Origin: an uncultured Roseburia sp.
Lineage (GTDB): Bacteria; Bacillota; Clostridia; Lachnospirales; Lachnospiraceae
Length of the DNA stretch: 64,000 nt
NCBI GenBank assembly: GCA_947088345.1
Contig: CAMUGE010000001.1
Coordinates: 1 to 64,000, forward strand
Direction: 5' to 3'
In this document: positions 1 through 8,863 of the stretch, piece after piece
Layout of the letters: every line of letters starts with the position of its first letter
How positions within the stretch are numbered: position 1 is the stretch's first letter
Program-made: the position numbers and the translations under genes
Notes under the pieces: model-generated
Databases searched by the model: none
What the model saw: the letters and a program-made list of their open reading frames with translations, nothing else
What the model was told of the DNA's origin: nothing

Positions 1-56
1 TGAAGAAGAATCTTCGGAAAGGATGTTTAGAATTATCCTTCTGTCTAACAAAAAAG

Positions 57-96
57 AATAAGTTTGTAAGCTGTTTTTCTTGCTTACAAACTTATT
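57..96. promoter_or_regulatory. perfect 15-bp inverted repeat upstream of the small ORF
   Basis: Arms at 57-71 and 82-96 (AATAAGTTTGTAAGC and its exact complement) enclose a 10-base T-rich loop. The hairpin ends about 18 bases before the start codon at 115. There is no T-run after it, so it is not a canonical terminator for + transcription. It could be an operator, a leader hairpin or the end of an upstream element. Confidence 0.6.
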
Positions 97-114
97 ATAC
101 GAGGAGTTGCCGCC

Positions 115-303
115 ATGTGTAAAATTATGGAAGATATGAGGAATGAAGCGGCGAGAGAAGCTGTTAGGAAAACAACAAAAGAAAATGCACGCAGACTTTT
201 GAAATTAGAAAAGATAAAAATTGATGAAGTACCCGAGTGCTTTCCTGATTTGCTTGATAGTGGCATCAAGGAATTAGAAGCCGAACTTATGCAACTGGTA
301 TAA
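115..303 (+). CDS. small hypothetical protein, resembles the C-terminal tail of Rpn/PD-(D/E)XK transposase-family proteins
   Basis: A 62-residue, charged, mostly helical protein that begins MCKIMEDMRNEAAREAVRK. A GAGGAG motif lies about 9 bases before the ATG. From memory, the opening residues resemble the region after the nuclease domain in Rpn-family (recombination-promoting nuclease) proteins of Clostridia, which often carry a CxIxEDMRNEA segment. No nuclease core is present here, so this is either a remnant or a stand-alone small protein. A terminator-like hairpin follows at 337-374. The family link is tentative; that the frame is translated is plausible from the ribosome binding site. 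Confidence 0.5.
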   Translation: MCKIMEDMRNEAAREAVRKTTKENARRLLKLEKIKIDEVPECFPDLLDSGIKELEAELMQLV

Positions 304-336
304 TCGACAACTTAATATCAATAAATAGCGTAAAGG

Positions 337-374
337 CGCATGGAACAGTAAATTGTAAACCATGCGATTTTTTT
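337..374 (+). terminator. rho-independent terminator after the small ORF
   Basis: CGCATGG (337-343) pairs with CCATGCG (360-366) across a 16-base loop and is followed by a run of seven T (368-374). Confidence 0.6.
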
Positions 375-392
375 GCGCCCAAAAGGAGGACT

Positions 393-449
393 ATGAGCGA
401 CAACATTCAGACCAATACCACAGGGCGATTGCCTGCCGCTTGTAAGTAG
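393..449 (+). pseudogene. possible truncated start of a lost gene (18 codons)
   Basis: An AAAAGGAGG ribosome binding site at 381-389 precedes an ATG at 393, giving MSDNIQTNTTGRLPAACK and then a stop. A strong start signal followed by an immediate stop suggests the 5' end of a deleted gene, or a very short peptide. I do not recognise the parent gene. Confidence 0.3.
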
Positions 450-621
450 CGTTTTGTATATAGTTCTGCGATCTTACCGAAACGTGTTTTAGTCTAAAAC
501 CTATTTTGGCCCCGATTGAGCAGAATGAAGCGGTGATAAGAGAATGCCGTTGCCTGGGTTTTGTCCATGCAGCGGCATTTTGTAGTGTTGATTCAGTTTT
601 TTGATATAGAAACGGAAAGAT
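450..621. other. non-coding stretch between gene remnant and the minus-strand gene
   Basis: No convincing coding frame. A loose inverted repeat (AATGCCG at about 542, CGGCATT at about 572) lies just past the stop of the minus-strand gene at 622. It could be that gene's transcription end, although the T-run on the minus strand is weak. Confidence 0.35.
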
Positions 622-1443
622 TTACATGTCCAGTTTTTCATGCGGGACTTTTGCGAGAAAGTCTGTCTCCTCAAGATTGGAAAAATATGCATACACGGCT
701 GTTTTAAGCTGTTCCAGCGATATAATATCCAGCTCACGCGGAGTATATTGACCGAACGGTGTAACAAGATTTACGCGTTCGGTATTCGCGCAGTCAGGAT
801 TGATCAGGGCATACGCTCTGCGTCCGCCCAAGTTGAACCAGGCCTCGCAGACAAATTGGTTTCCAAATCCGTAAAACTGAAAAAATCCGTCGTGGGATTT
901 GAAAATAACAAAATCTTCTTTTCCCTCCGCAACAAGGGATATGTAGTAATCCGATTCTTTAAAAACAATTCTCTCGATTTTTTCACCGCTAGCCGTTTCA
1001 ACATCGGGAACTCGCAATACGCCTGTTTTTGGCCATTCGCCATTTGCGGCGGAGAACACCACGTCAACAAAGCTTTTAACGCTGTCCTCTGCGCCGTTAA
1101 GAATCCGTTTGTGAGCTTTGGTGATGGGGGAAACGGCAATTTGTGTGTCGGGACTTTGGAGTATAGGAAGTCCGTCATCCTCGACCCAGGCAAACCCTTT
1201 TTCAGAAAGTCCGGAGTGCAGCAACATCTCTCCGATATATGTTCCGAACAGAACTGCAATATTCCATAAGATGTTTGCACCCTCATCGCTTTCATACTCA
1301 TCGAGGCTATCGTGAAAGTTTCCGAGAAAAGTATCAACGTTTTGGACACTTTCTCTGGTATAATCAAGCGCTATTCCGTTCTGCATGGCATATCGTACCG
1401 CATCTTCCGCAATACGGTTTGCGGTGTCATTAAAATTTTTCAT
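622..1443 (-). CDS. hypothetical protein, no recognised family
   Basis: A 273-residue soluble-looking protein without signal peptide or membrane segment. The N-terminal half is helical with acidic stretches; the segment ILWNIAVLFGTYIGEML (about residues 59-75) is reminiscent of proteins in which a small helical domain precedes a mixed beta domain (DUF3806-like), but I cannot assign it. The middle contains a beta-rich part around EKIERIVFKESDYYISLVAEG. GGAGGACATTCCAG precedes the ATG on the minus strand. It is flanked by accessory material (a gene remnant on one side, a secreted hydrolase on the other) and its role is unknown. Confidence 0.7.
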   Translation of the reverse strand: MKNFNDTANRIAEDAVRYAMQNGIALDYTRESVQNVDTFLGNFHDSLDEYESDEGANILWNIAVLFGTYIGEMLLHSGLSEKGFAWVEDDGLPILQSPDTQIAVSPITKAHKRILNGAEDSVKSFVDVVFSAANGEWPKTGVLRVPDVETASGEKIERIVFKESDYYISLVAEGKEDFVIFKSHDGFFQFYGFGNQFVCEAWFNLGGRRAYALINPDCANTERVNLVTPFGQYTPRELDIISLEQLKTAVYAYFSNLEETDFLAKVPHEKLDM

Positions 1444-1646
1444 CTGGAATGTCCTCCTGTTTCTTCACATAACCATACGATGTTTGATCTGTCATGGCTT
1501 CATTGTATCGCAACGGCTTCCCGGATGGAATAGGTTTTATAAAAGTTCCGCTGTGTAATGGCGCCCTGAATTGACAAGGGCCCCGATTCGCATCTGATTT
1601 TTTGATAGGTTCTGACGCAAAGACGGCTGGTATTCATACCCGCTTT

Positions 1647-2567
1647 TTATCTCAGAGTCACTCTGTTTGGCGCAGTTGAGAAATCAAGCGCAGCTTTGTT
1701 CTGTCTCAGCAGATTTTTTTTGAAATTGCACGCGGGAAAGTCGGGATTGTCTGTAATTTCAGCCGGAGCGTCAAAAAAGAACAGATCGGCGCCGGTCGTT
1801 TCGTAGAAATTTTCCGAAAAAGACCAGTTGCCGTGGTGGCCGACCTGCACATAATCGCACGGAGGGAGATTGCGTATGGACTCTGTCAGAAGCGCGTCCA
1901 TATCATATTTAATATCAGAACAAAACAGCATACTGCTGTTTTTGCTCTTTAAGAGGAACAGCAGAGAAGCATTGTTCTGGTAATCTTTTTCTTCGCCTAC
2001 CGTGTACAGTACAGATTCGTCCCATGTATTGAGCGTTTCGAGAGTCAGACCGCAGATTTTGACAGAATCCCCGCGTTTTAGATGCGTAACGCGCGCATCG
2101 TCTTTTGTCAGACTGTAATAAGTTTCCATCACTGTAATATCATCGTAAGGTTCTCCGTTCGCCTCCACAAAATCATAGTCAAAGCCATTGTCGTAAACCG
2201 TATCAATCACAATATCCTGCGGGTCCCGGAAAATCTCATTAAAAGCGCCGGCGTGGTCACGGTGCGGGTGAGAGATAATCCATGCGTCAACATGACTGTC
2301 ATGATCCCGGATCACTTTTCGGACCGCATCTGCATTGTCAGCCCAGCCCCCGTCAATAATTACAAAACAGCTGTCGTTTTCAATCGTATAAAAGGTGGCC
2401 TGCGCGCCTGTCTCGTCAGCATATTGTGTCACCAGATACTCCGATGAGAGATCGGGCGTATGTCCAAAATGATCTGATACCGGAAGCGTTTTCTGGAATG
2501 CGATAAAAAACATGGCGCTAAGCCACATGCAGACAATACAGGAAGACAATATTTTTTTTCTGTTCAT
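1647..2567 (-). CDS. secreted or membrane-anchored metallo-beta-lactamase-fold hydrolase (ComEC C-domain-like)
   Basis: 306 residues. Residues about 5-25 form a hydrophobic signal/anchor segment. The metal-binding signature HPHRDHAGAF (about residues 100-109, HxHxDH) and the preceding VIIDGGWADNADAV region are typical of metallo-beta-lactamase-fold enzymes of the ComEC/Rec2 C-terminal type. Later residues VGHHGN match the distal His motif of that family. No ComEC membrane channel is present, so it is a stand-alone extracellular domain; its substrate is unknown, with phosphodiesters or nucleic acid as a guess from the family. It is a minus-strand monocistronic gene, divergent from the polysaccharide genes that start at 3013. 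Confidence 0.75.
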   Translation of the reverse strand: MNRKKILSSCIVCMWLSAMFFIAFQKTLPVSDHFGHTPDLSSEYLVTQYADETGAQATFYTIENDSCFVIIDGGWADNADAVRKVIRDHDSHVDAWIISHPHRDHAGAFNEIFRDPQDIVIDTVYDNGFDYDFVEANGEPYDDITVMETYYSLTKDDARVTHLKRGDSVKICGLTLETLNTWDESVLYTVGEEKDYQNNASLLFLLKSKNSSMLFCSDIKYDMDALLTESIRNLPPCDYVQVGHHGNWSFSENFYETTGADLFFFDAPAEITDNPDFPACNFKKNLLRQNKAALDFSTAPNRVTLR

Positions 2568-2911
2568 GGATGTAGATTTCCTCTCTGTTTTCGATGAAAA
2601 TTGTTAGATAATAAAGTCAGGATGACCGCCCCAATTTGGACCAGAAAGCCTTTCTTAATTATAATAGACATATTTTGATTCGCATATTATAACATAAAGA
2701 GATTTTTTCTACAACAAAAACCGTCGTACCATGTCAGAGATTTTGGCGCAGTATCGCATTATGATATTCTGCGGCTGGAATTGTTTCGTATGCGTTTATT
2801 ACGGTTTTCGCATTTTGTGCGTATCAGGCGTGACAGGGAGACCAGAGTGAAAGGGAACGGAATGAAAGTAAAAAGCTAAAAGCGGGAAGATAACGAATTT
2901 TTTGTTAAATC
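2568..2911. other. intergenic region, no gene seen
   Basis: An AT-rich divergent spacer between the minus-strand hydrolase and polysaccharide locus I. I found no supported ORF with a ribosome binding site. The right end carries the promoter at 2912-2940. Confidence 0.5.
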
Positions 2912-2940
2912 TTGCAACAATTGCCATAAAATGGTAGTAT
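2912..2940 (+). promoter_or_regulatory. sigma-A type promoter for polysaccharide locus I
   Basis: TTGCAA (2912-2917), a 17-base spacer, then TAGTAT (2935-2940), about 72 bases before the ATG at 3013. Confidence 0.55.
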
Positions 2941-3012
2941 AGATAAAGTGAACATAACGGCGCACAAAATGGGAACCCTAATTTTACCGGTAAGAGCAGG
3001 GAAAGGATATCT

Positions 3013-5460
3013 ATGGATACACATAAATTCTTTGTGGAAAATATGAGATTTCATCTGACAGAAGAAGATACGCTTGTCTTTGTGGGCTGGTTTTATGACG
3101 GAACTACAAAAAACCATACATTGACGGCAAAATTTGACGGCGGGAATCTTCCGGTTATCAAATTGGTCAATAAGGGCCCGCAGGTGCGCCAGAAATATAT
3201 AGGCAGCATCAATCAGATTGATGAAGAGGTTGTTGGAATTATTCAACTTCCAAAAGACTGGAAATCGGGCAGGAAGCTAACCCTTATTTCTTCCTATTAT
3301 AATGAGAAGCGCACAGACGCTGTGTTTTCTGTCAGAAAACTTCGAAAAATCCAAAATGAAATACAATATTATATCGAAAATTGTCACAGGGGAGAGAATC
3401 ATGTGACAGTCAGCGGCTGGTGCATGGGCGGCGGCGAGATTAAGCTTACGCTGCTTGATGCGAAAAAACAGCCGCTTTTGGTAAAGACCGATCATTTTTA
3501 CCGGAAAGATTTAATCGGCGTATATCCGGAGTGTACCAAAGAGTCAAAACCGGGGTTTCAGGTACAGTCGGAGGAAATCGGAACGATTCAGCAGACATTT
3601 TATCTGGAGCTGCGCGGAGCAAAGAGCTGCCGGACGATTCGGCTGAAAAAATGGGATGAGGGCACGCGGCTGCAGTATGCAGCCGGCAAGATAAGCGATA
3701 CGCTGCGTTATCTTGCAAGGAACGGCGCTGCGGCGACAATCTGCAAAATACATGGAAAATTGTCGAAAAAAGGGGAAAATACGTATCAGGCATGGCGGAA
3801 AAAATACACGCTTTCGCCGGAGCAGCTGAACGCGCAAAGAAAGACGAAATTTGCGGCAGAGACGTTGTTTTCCATTGTTGTACCGCTTTATCGGACAAAT
3901 CAGAAGTTTTTGCAGGAGATGATCAAATCCGTTCAGGCACAGACTTATCCGCACTGGGAACTTTGTCTTGCGGATGGGAGCGGAGATGGGGGAGCGCTAA
4001 CTGGTATTGTGGCGGAATACCAGAGAGAGGACAAGAGGATTCGCTACCGTCTGCTGAAACAAAATCTGGGCATCTCCGGCAATACAAACGCTGCGGTCGA
4101 GATGGCGGGGGGGGATTTTATTGTACTGATGGATCATGACGACCTGCTGGCTCCCGATGCGCTCTATGAATTTGCAAGGACAGTTGAACGAAACCCGCAG
4201 GCGGATGTTATTTATTCCGACGAGGACAAAGTTGATTATAGCGGCAGTAAATATTTTGAGCCGCATTTTAAACCTGATTACAGCCCGGATTTGCTTACAA
4301 GTGTGAATTATATCTGTCATTTGTTTGCTGTGAAGAAAGATTTAATTCAATTGACAGGCGGTTTTCGCAGTGAGTATGACGGAGCGCAGGATTATGACTT
4401 TATTTTAAGATGCACGGAAGCCGCAGGAGAGGTTTTCCATGTGCCCAAAATATTGTATCACTGGCGCTGTCATGCAGATTCTACAGCGGAAAAGCCGGAG
4501 AGCAAGCTCTATGCGTTCGAAGCGGGAAGACGGGCGGTCAAGGCTCATTTCGACAGGCTTTCGATTCCGGTGGAGATAGAAAATACACAGTTTTATGGTA
4601 TGTATCATACGATTTACCGCTGGGGGGAAGAACCGCTCGTCTCGGTTGTGATTCCAAATAAGGATCATATGGACGATCTTTCCAAATGTCTGCATTCACT
4701 CTATTCCAAGTCGGATTATCGTAATTTTGAAGTAATTGTTGTGGAGAACAACAGCGAACAGCAGGAGACATTTACTTATTATCGTGAGATAGAAGCAGAA
4801 TATCAGAATCTGCATGTGGTGAAATACGGGGGCGGATTTAATTTCTCAAAAATCAACAACTTTGGAGTTAAAGCTGCAAACGGAACGTATATTCTGCTTT
4901 TGAATAACGACACCGAGATCATTGCAGGCAGCTGTATCCGTGAGTTACTAGGAGTCTGTATGAGGGAAGATGTCGGAGCTGTCGGCGCCAAACTGCTTTA
5001 TGAGGATGATACCATACAACATGCCGGTGTGGTGCTTGGGTTTGGCGGTACGGCCGGTCATGCGTTTATTGGAAAATCCCGTTTTGATACGGGCTATTTC
5101 GGAAGGATACTTTGTACACAGAATTATTCGGCCGTAACGGCTGCATGTATGATGACAAAGCGAAGCGTCTATGAAGCGGTCGGAGGAATGACCGAGGAGT
5201 TGGCGGTTGCCTTTAACGATATTGATTATTGTCTGAAAGTGCAGCGGGCAGGATGGCGCATTGTTTATAATCCGTATGCCGAGCTTTACCATTATGAATC
5301 AAAATCGCGCGGTTATGAGGATTCTCCGGCAAAGGTAGAACGTTTTCAGGAGGAGACGGCGCTTTTGCTGAACCGCTGGCGCGATGTGATTGAGCAGGGT
5401 GATCCCTGTTACAACAGGAATCTGGCGCTTGATCGTTCGGATTTTGCACTGCGTCATTAG
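3013..5460 (+). CDS. tandem double GT2 glycosyltransferase with N-terminal beta-domains
   Basis: 815 residues, cytoplasmic. Residues 1-210 hold two beta-sandwich-like segments, each with a V-x-GW motif (LVFVGWFY near 20, VTVSGWCMG near 133). The first GT-A/GT2 domain starts near 285 (FSIVVPLYR) and has DHDD near 374 as the DXD-type metal/nucleotide site and the LYHW motif. The second starts near 540 (PLVSVVIPNKD) with NNDTE near 631. This architecture occurs in rhamnosyltransferase-like enzymes of Firmicute surface polysaccharides. It probably adds two sugars, or alternates linkages, on a lipid-linked glycan; the sugar cannot be read from sequence. A GGAAAGGA site precedes the ATG. The next double GT (5750) is a paralogue. 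Confidence 0.85.
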   Translation: MDTHKFFVENMRFHLTEEDTLVFVGWFYDGTTKNHTLTAKFDGGNLPVIKLVNKGPQVRQKYIGSINQIDEEVVGIIQLPKDWKSGRKLTLISSYYNEKRTDAVFSVRKLRKIQNEIQYYIENCHRGENHVTVSGWCMGGGEIKLTLLDAKKQPLLVKTDHFYRKDLIGVYPECTKESKPGFQVQSEEIGTIQQTFYLELRGAKSCRTIRLKKWDEGTRLQYAAGKISDTLRYLARNGAAATICKIHGKLSKKGENTYQAWRKKYTLSPEQLNAQRKTKFAAETLFSIVVPLYRTNQKFLQEMIKSVQAQTYPHWELCLADGSGDGGALTGIVAEYQREDKRIRYRLLKQNLGISGNTNAAVEMAGGDFIVLMDHDDLLAPDALYEFARTVERNPQADVIYSDEDKVDYSGSKYFEPHFKPDYSPDLLTSVNYICHLFAVKKDLIQLTGGFRSEYDGAQDYDFILRCTEAAGEVFHVPKILYHWRCHADSTAEKPESKLYAFEAGRRAVKAHFDRLSIPVEIENTQFYGMYHTIYRWGEEPLVSVVIPNKDHMDDLSKCLHSLYSKSDYRNFEVIVVENNSEQQETFTYYREIEAEYQNLHVVKYGGGFNFSKINNFGVKAANGTYILLLNNDTEIIAGSCIRELLGVCMREDVGAVGAKLLYEDDTIQHAGVVLGFGGTAGHAFIGKSRFDTGYFGRILCTQNYSAVTAACMMTKRSVYEAVGGMTEELAVAFNDIDYCLKVQRAGWRIVYNPYAELYHYESKSRGYEDSPAKVERFQEETALLLNRWRDVIEQGDPCYNRNLALDRSDFALRH

Positions 5461-5523
5461 AAATTTAGACAGAATAAAATGCTGCCGCATATCAATGGAG
5501 CTGGCGGAGGAATGAGGGTATCT

Positions 5524-5748
5524 ATGATGAAAGTGTATATATGTCCGTCCTGTGGCTGGATGCGTGTCGTATCCCGAAGGAAAGACGTGGAATGTTATAA
5601 ATGCGGTGAGAAAAGTATGATACTTACCAAAATGGATTTTACCACATTTGCCGAAATGCCGGAGAAAGAGAGAAGCGCATATGCGGCGGCATGGCTTTAT
5701 ATGCATCAGCCGCCGGGGAAAGGGAACAGGGAAAAATTCAGGCGTTAA
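5524..5748 (+). CDS. small zinc-ribbon protein
   Basis: About 74 residues. CPSCGW near the start and CYKCGEKS about 18 residues later give a CxxC...CxxC zinc-ribbon or rubredoxin-like knuckle; the remainder is polar and helical. The start at 5524 is preferred because the GGAGG at 5506-5510 sits 13 bases upstream; the in-frame ATG at 5512 is too close to it, and an upstream extension to 5479 lacks a site. It lies between two paralogous double GT2 genes, and its stop is one base before the next ATG, so translation is coupled. A regulatory or accessory role in glycan synthesis is inferred only from position. Confidence 0.65.
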   Translation: MMKVYICPSCGWMRVVSRRKDVECYKCGEKSMILTKMDFTTFAEMPEKERSAYAAAWLYMHQPPGKGNREKFRR

Positions 5749-5749
5749 C

Positions 5750-7723
5750 ATGAAATTAACAGTGAAAAAAATTATAAAAGGGTATCGCTATTTAAAACAT
5801 TATGGGCCAAGAGAATTTTTGGTCCGTATGAAAGAGAAGATGCAGCCGGAGACAGTGCCGTATGAACCGTGGTATGAGCGTCATAGGGCAGATGAAAAGC
5901 AGCTTGAAGCACAGAGAAAAGCAGCTTTAAGCTGGCGGGACGGGCCGCTTTTGAGCGTCGTAGTTCCGCTTTACCGGACGCCGGAACCATTCTTAAGGGC
6001 AATGATCGCATCCGTAACGGCGCAGTCCTATCAAAAATGGGAGCTTTGCCTTGCGGACGGCAGTCCGGACAATGAGCTTTCACAAATTATACAGGCTGTT
6101 GCCAAAGAGGACGGACGTATTATCTATCGCAAATTAGACGGCAATCTTGGAATCGCAGGAAATACAAATGCGGCAATTGCAATGGCGCAGGGCGATTATA
6201 TTGCTTTTTTAGATCACGACGATCTTCTGGCGCCGGATGCGCTCTATGAAGCGGCTTTTTTGATACGTGAGAAGAAGAGAAAAAAGGCGCAGCCGGAAGC
6301 GTCCCCCCTGCATAAAGCGTCAGGGGATTTTGGGGAAGCGCCCTATGATCTTATCTACACGGATGAAGACAAGGTGGACGCTCAGGGGCAACGCCATTTT
6401 CAGCCCCATTTTAAACCGGATATCAATATTGACCTGCTTCGCTCGAATAACTATATTACACATTTTCTGATTGTCAGAAAGGAAATACTGGAGAAAGCAG
6501 GCCCCGTTCGCTCAGAATTTGAAGGGGCGCAGGATTATGATCTGATCCTGCGATGTGTGGAACAATCGCAAAAAATAGGGCATATTCCGCGAATATTGTA
6601 TCACTGGCGCACGCACGAACTGTCGACTTCGGACAACCCGTTCAGCAAACAATATGCGGTAGACGCCGGAAAGCGTGCGATTGAAGCGCATCTGGCCCGC
6701 ATGGGGCAGGCGGCTTTTGTCAGCGAAACAAAAGATATGGGATTTTATAAAGTGCGCTATCAGATTACGGAAAAACCGTTGATTTCTGTGATAATTCCGA
6801 ACAGGAACGAGGCTGAATCGCTAAAAAAATGCCTGGATTCGCTGCAGAAATCCGATTACACGAATTATGAAGTCATTATTGTAGAAAATAACAGTAATGA
6901 GGATACGTTTCGCTTTTATCAGTCGCTTGCAGCAGAAGAGAAGACTGGCCGCGCATACCGCCCGGCGGGAGGTGATGTGGAAATCATGCCTTTTACCAGG
7001 GAGGGTAAATTGCCCGGCGGTCAGCGCATCTGTGTTGCCGACTATACCAAAACGTGCAGTAGTACGGGGAAAAAAGAGGGATTTCATTACTCCAGACTCA
7101 ATAATTTCGGCGTTTCGCAGGCGAGAGGCAGTTATCTTGTATTAATGAATAATGATATCGAGCTGATCGGCGAAGAATCACTGTCCGTTATGCTTGGTTC
7201 CTGCAGCCGCAGCGAGGTGGGTGTGGTTGGAGCGAAACTCTGCTATCCGGATCACACCATACAACATGCGGGCATTATTGTAGGCATGGGAGGAAACGCC
7301 AGAGGGATAGCAGACAACCTTTTTGCAGGAATGCCCGGGGCGCAGGGGGGATATCTTCACAAAGCGTCGCTTCAAATGGATTACAGTGCGGTGACGGCGG
7401 CGTTACTGATGACAAAAACCGAGGTCTATCATGCGGTAGGCGGTCTTACAGAAGCGCTTGCTGTTGCGTTTAACGACGTAGATTACTGTCTGAAAGTAAG
7501 GGAGCTCGGATATCTGGTCGTCTACAATCCGGATGTTTTAGCCATTCATTATGAGTCAAAATCGAGAGGGTTGGAAGATTCCCCGGAGAAAGTGGAACGT
7601 TTCCAGCGTGAAATTGAATATATGAGAACCAGATGGATTTCCATTTTAAAATATGGCGACCCGTACTATAATCCGAATTTATCCAATATATACAACAATT
7701 ACACCATCAAAGACAACCGTTAG
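5750..7723 (+). CDS. tandem double GT2 glycosyltransferase
   Basis: 657 residues. GT2 domain 1 starts near 66 (LLSVVVPLYR) with DHDD near 154; domain 2 starts near 342 (PLISVIIPNRNE) with NNDIE near 466. It is clearly paralogous to the 3013 protein (shared ELCLADGS, AQDYD, LYHWR and NNFGV motifs) but lacks the N-terminal beta-domains. It carries two extra loops: a Lys-rich one after ALYEAAFLI in domain 1, and about 45 residues near 390-435 in domain 2. The start at 5750 overlaps nothing and begins right after the zinc-ribbon stop; a longer in-frame reading from 5648 only shadows that gene. It is likely a polysaccharide chain-elongating enzyme. Confidence 0.85.
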   Translation: MKLTVKKIIKGYRYLKHYGPREFLVRMKEKMQPETVPYEPWYERHRADEKQLEAQRKAALSWRDGPLLSVVVPLYRTPEPFLRAMIASVTAQSYQKWELCLADGSPDNELSQIIQAVAKEDGRIIYRKLDGNLGIAGNTNAAIAMAQGDYIAFLDHDDLLAPDALYEAAFLIREKKRKKAQPEASPLHKASGDFGEAPYDLIYTDEDKVDAQGQRHFQPHFKPDINIDLLRSNNYITHFLIVRKEILEKAGPVRSEFEGAQDYDLILRCVEQSQKIGHIPRILYHWRTHELSTSDNPFSKQYAVDAGKRAIEAHLARMGQAAFVSETKDMGFYKVRYQITEKPLISVIIPNRNEAESLKKCLDSLQKSDYTNYEVIIVENNSNEDTFRFYQSLAAEEKTGRAYRPAGGDVEIMPFTREGKLPGGQRICVADYTKTCSSTGKKEGFHYSRLNNFGVSQARGSYLVLMNNDIELIGEESLSVMLGSCSRSEVGVVGAKLCYPDHTIQHAGIIVGMGGNARGIADNLFAGMPGAQGGYLHKASLQMDYSAVTAALLMTKTEVYHAVGGLTEALAVAFNDVDYCLKVRELGYLVVYNPDVLAIHYESKSRGLEDSPEKVERFQREIEYMRTRWISILKYGDPYYNPNLSNIYNNYTIKDNR

Positions 7724-7750
7724 AGATACATCTGACCGGAGAGGAGCAAA

Positions 7751-8710
7751 ATGGCCGCGCAAGTAACCGTTATAATTCCCAATTACAATGGAAGACAACT
7801 GCTTTTAAACTGTATCCGATCACTCGAAAAGCAAACCTGCAAAGATTTTAAACTTCTGGTAATCGACAATGGCTCCACCGACGGGAGCACGCAGCTAAAT
7901 TCCGCTGTTTTAGATATGGAGATTGTGCGTTTGTCCTGCAATACCGGGTTTTGCAGGGCTGTCAATATCGGGCTGAAACATACGAAAACGCCATATGCAA
8001 TCCTCTTGAATAATGATACGGAAGCGCACCCTGGATTTGTAGAGGCGCTTCTTTCCGCGGCGAGGGGGCATAAGCGTCTTTTTTCCTTAAGCGCATGTAT
8101 GATTGATTACACCGACAGGACAAAAGTTGATAACGCCGGTGATCTCTACACCGTCTTCGGCTGGGCCGTTGCCCGCGGAAAAGGAAAAGACAGAAAGAAC
8201 TTTGACCGGCCGTGCAGCGTATTTTCCGGCTGCGGGGGAGCCGTGCTCTATCGAATGGAAGCGCTCAAACAGACCGGTCTGATGGACGAGAATCATTTTG
8301 CGTATCTTGAGGATGTTGATCTTGGTTACCGCGCCAGAATATACGGGCTGTACAGCCGATATGAGCCAAAAGCGAAAGTATATCATGTCGGAAGCGCCAC
8401 GACAGGATCGCGGTACAATGCAAAAAAAGTTTTTCTTGCGGCGCGCAATTCCGTCTATGTGATCTATAAAAATATGCCGGTTTTACAGATTCTCTTTAAT
8501 CTTCCGTTTTTTCTGGCCGGTATTTTAATTAAATTTCTGTTTTTTTTAAGAAAAGGTTTCTCGAAAGAGTACATGAAAGGTATTGCAGCAGGGCTGAAAG
8601 GAGCGCAGCAATGCAAAAAGACAGTCGTTTTGCCCCAAAATATAATAAATTATGTCGTGATAGAAATGGAGCTTTTTGTAAATTGTTTCCGCATTCTGCT
8701 GGGGAAATAG
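7751..8710 (+). CDS. GT2 glycosyltransferase (rhamnosyltransferase-like)
   Basis: 319 residues. The GT-A domain opens at residue 3 (VTVIIPNYNG), with DNGSTDGS, NNDTEAHP near 86 and EDVDLGYRAR near 187, the order seen in WbbL-type rhamnosyltransferases. The C-terminus has a hydrophobic stretch near 243-265 followed by basic residues, suggesting a membrane-associated enzyme. GAGGAG precedes the ATG. It ends locus I's first transcription unit; a new promoter follows at 8765. Confidence 0.8.
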   Translation: MAAQVTVIIPNYNGRQLLLNCIRSLEKQTCKDFKLLVIDNGSTDGSTQLNSAVLDMEIVRLSCNTGFCRAVNIGLKHTKTPYAILLNNDTEAHPGFVEALLSAARGHKRLFSLSACMIDYTDRTKVDNAGDLYTVFGWAVARGKGKDRKNFDRPCSVFSGCGGAVLYRMEALKQTGLMDENHFAYLEDVDLGYRARIYGLYSRYEPKAKVYHVGSATTGSRYNAKKVFLAARNSVYVIYKNMPVLQILFNLPFFLAGILIKFLFFLRKGFSKEYMKGIAAGLKGAQQCKKTVVLPQNIINYVVIEMELFVNCFRILLGK

Positions 8711-8764
8711 AAAAAATTAAATAAAATATTAAGAATCTCAGTCGATTTTTTTCAGAAAAAAGAG

Positions 8765-8793
8765 TTGTGCTTTGTTGGAAATTATTGTATTAT
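8765..8793 (+). promoter_or_regulatory. sigma-A type promoter before the sugar transferase
   Basis: TTGTGC (8765-8770), a 17-base spacer, TATTAT (8788-8793), about 70 bases before the ATG at 8864. Confidence 0.5.
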
Positions 8794-8863
8794 TAAGAGT
8801 GTGAAATTTTGGGGATAGTAAAATTATAAATAGAATTATCTGTTTTCGCTAAAGGATGGCATT

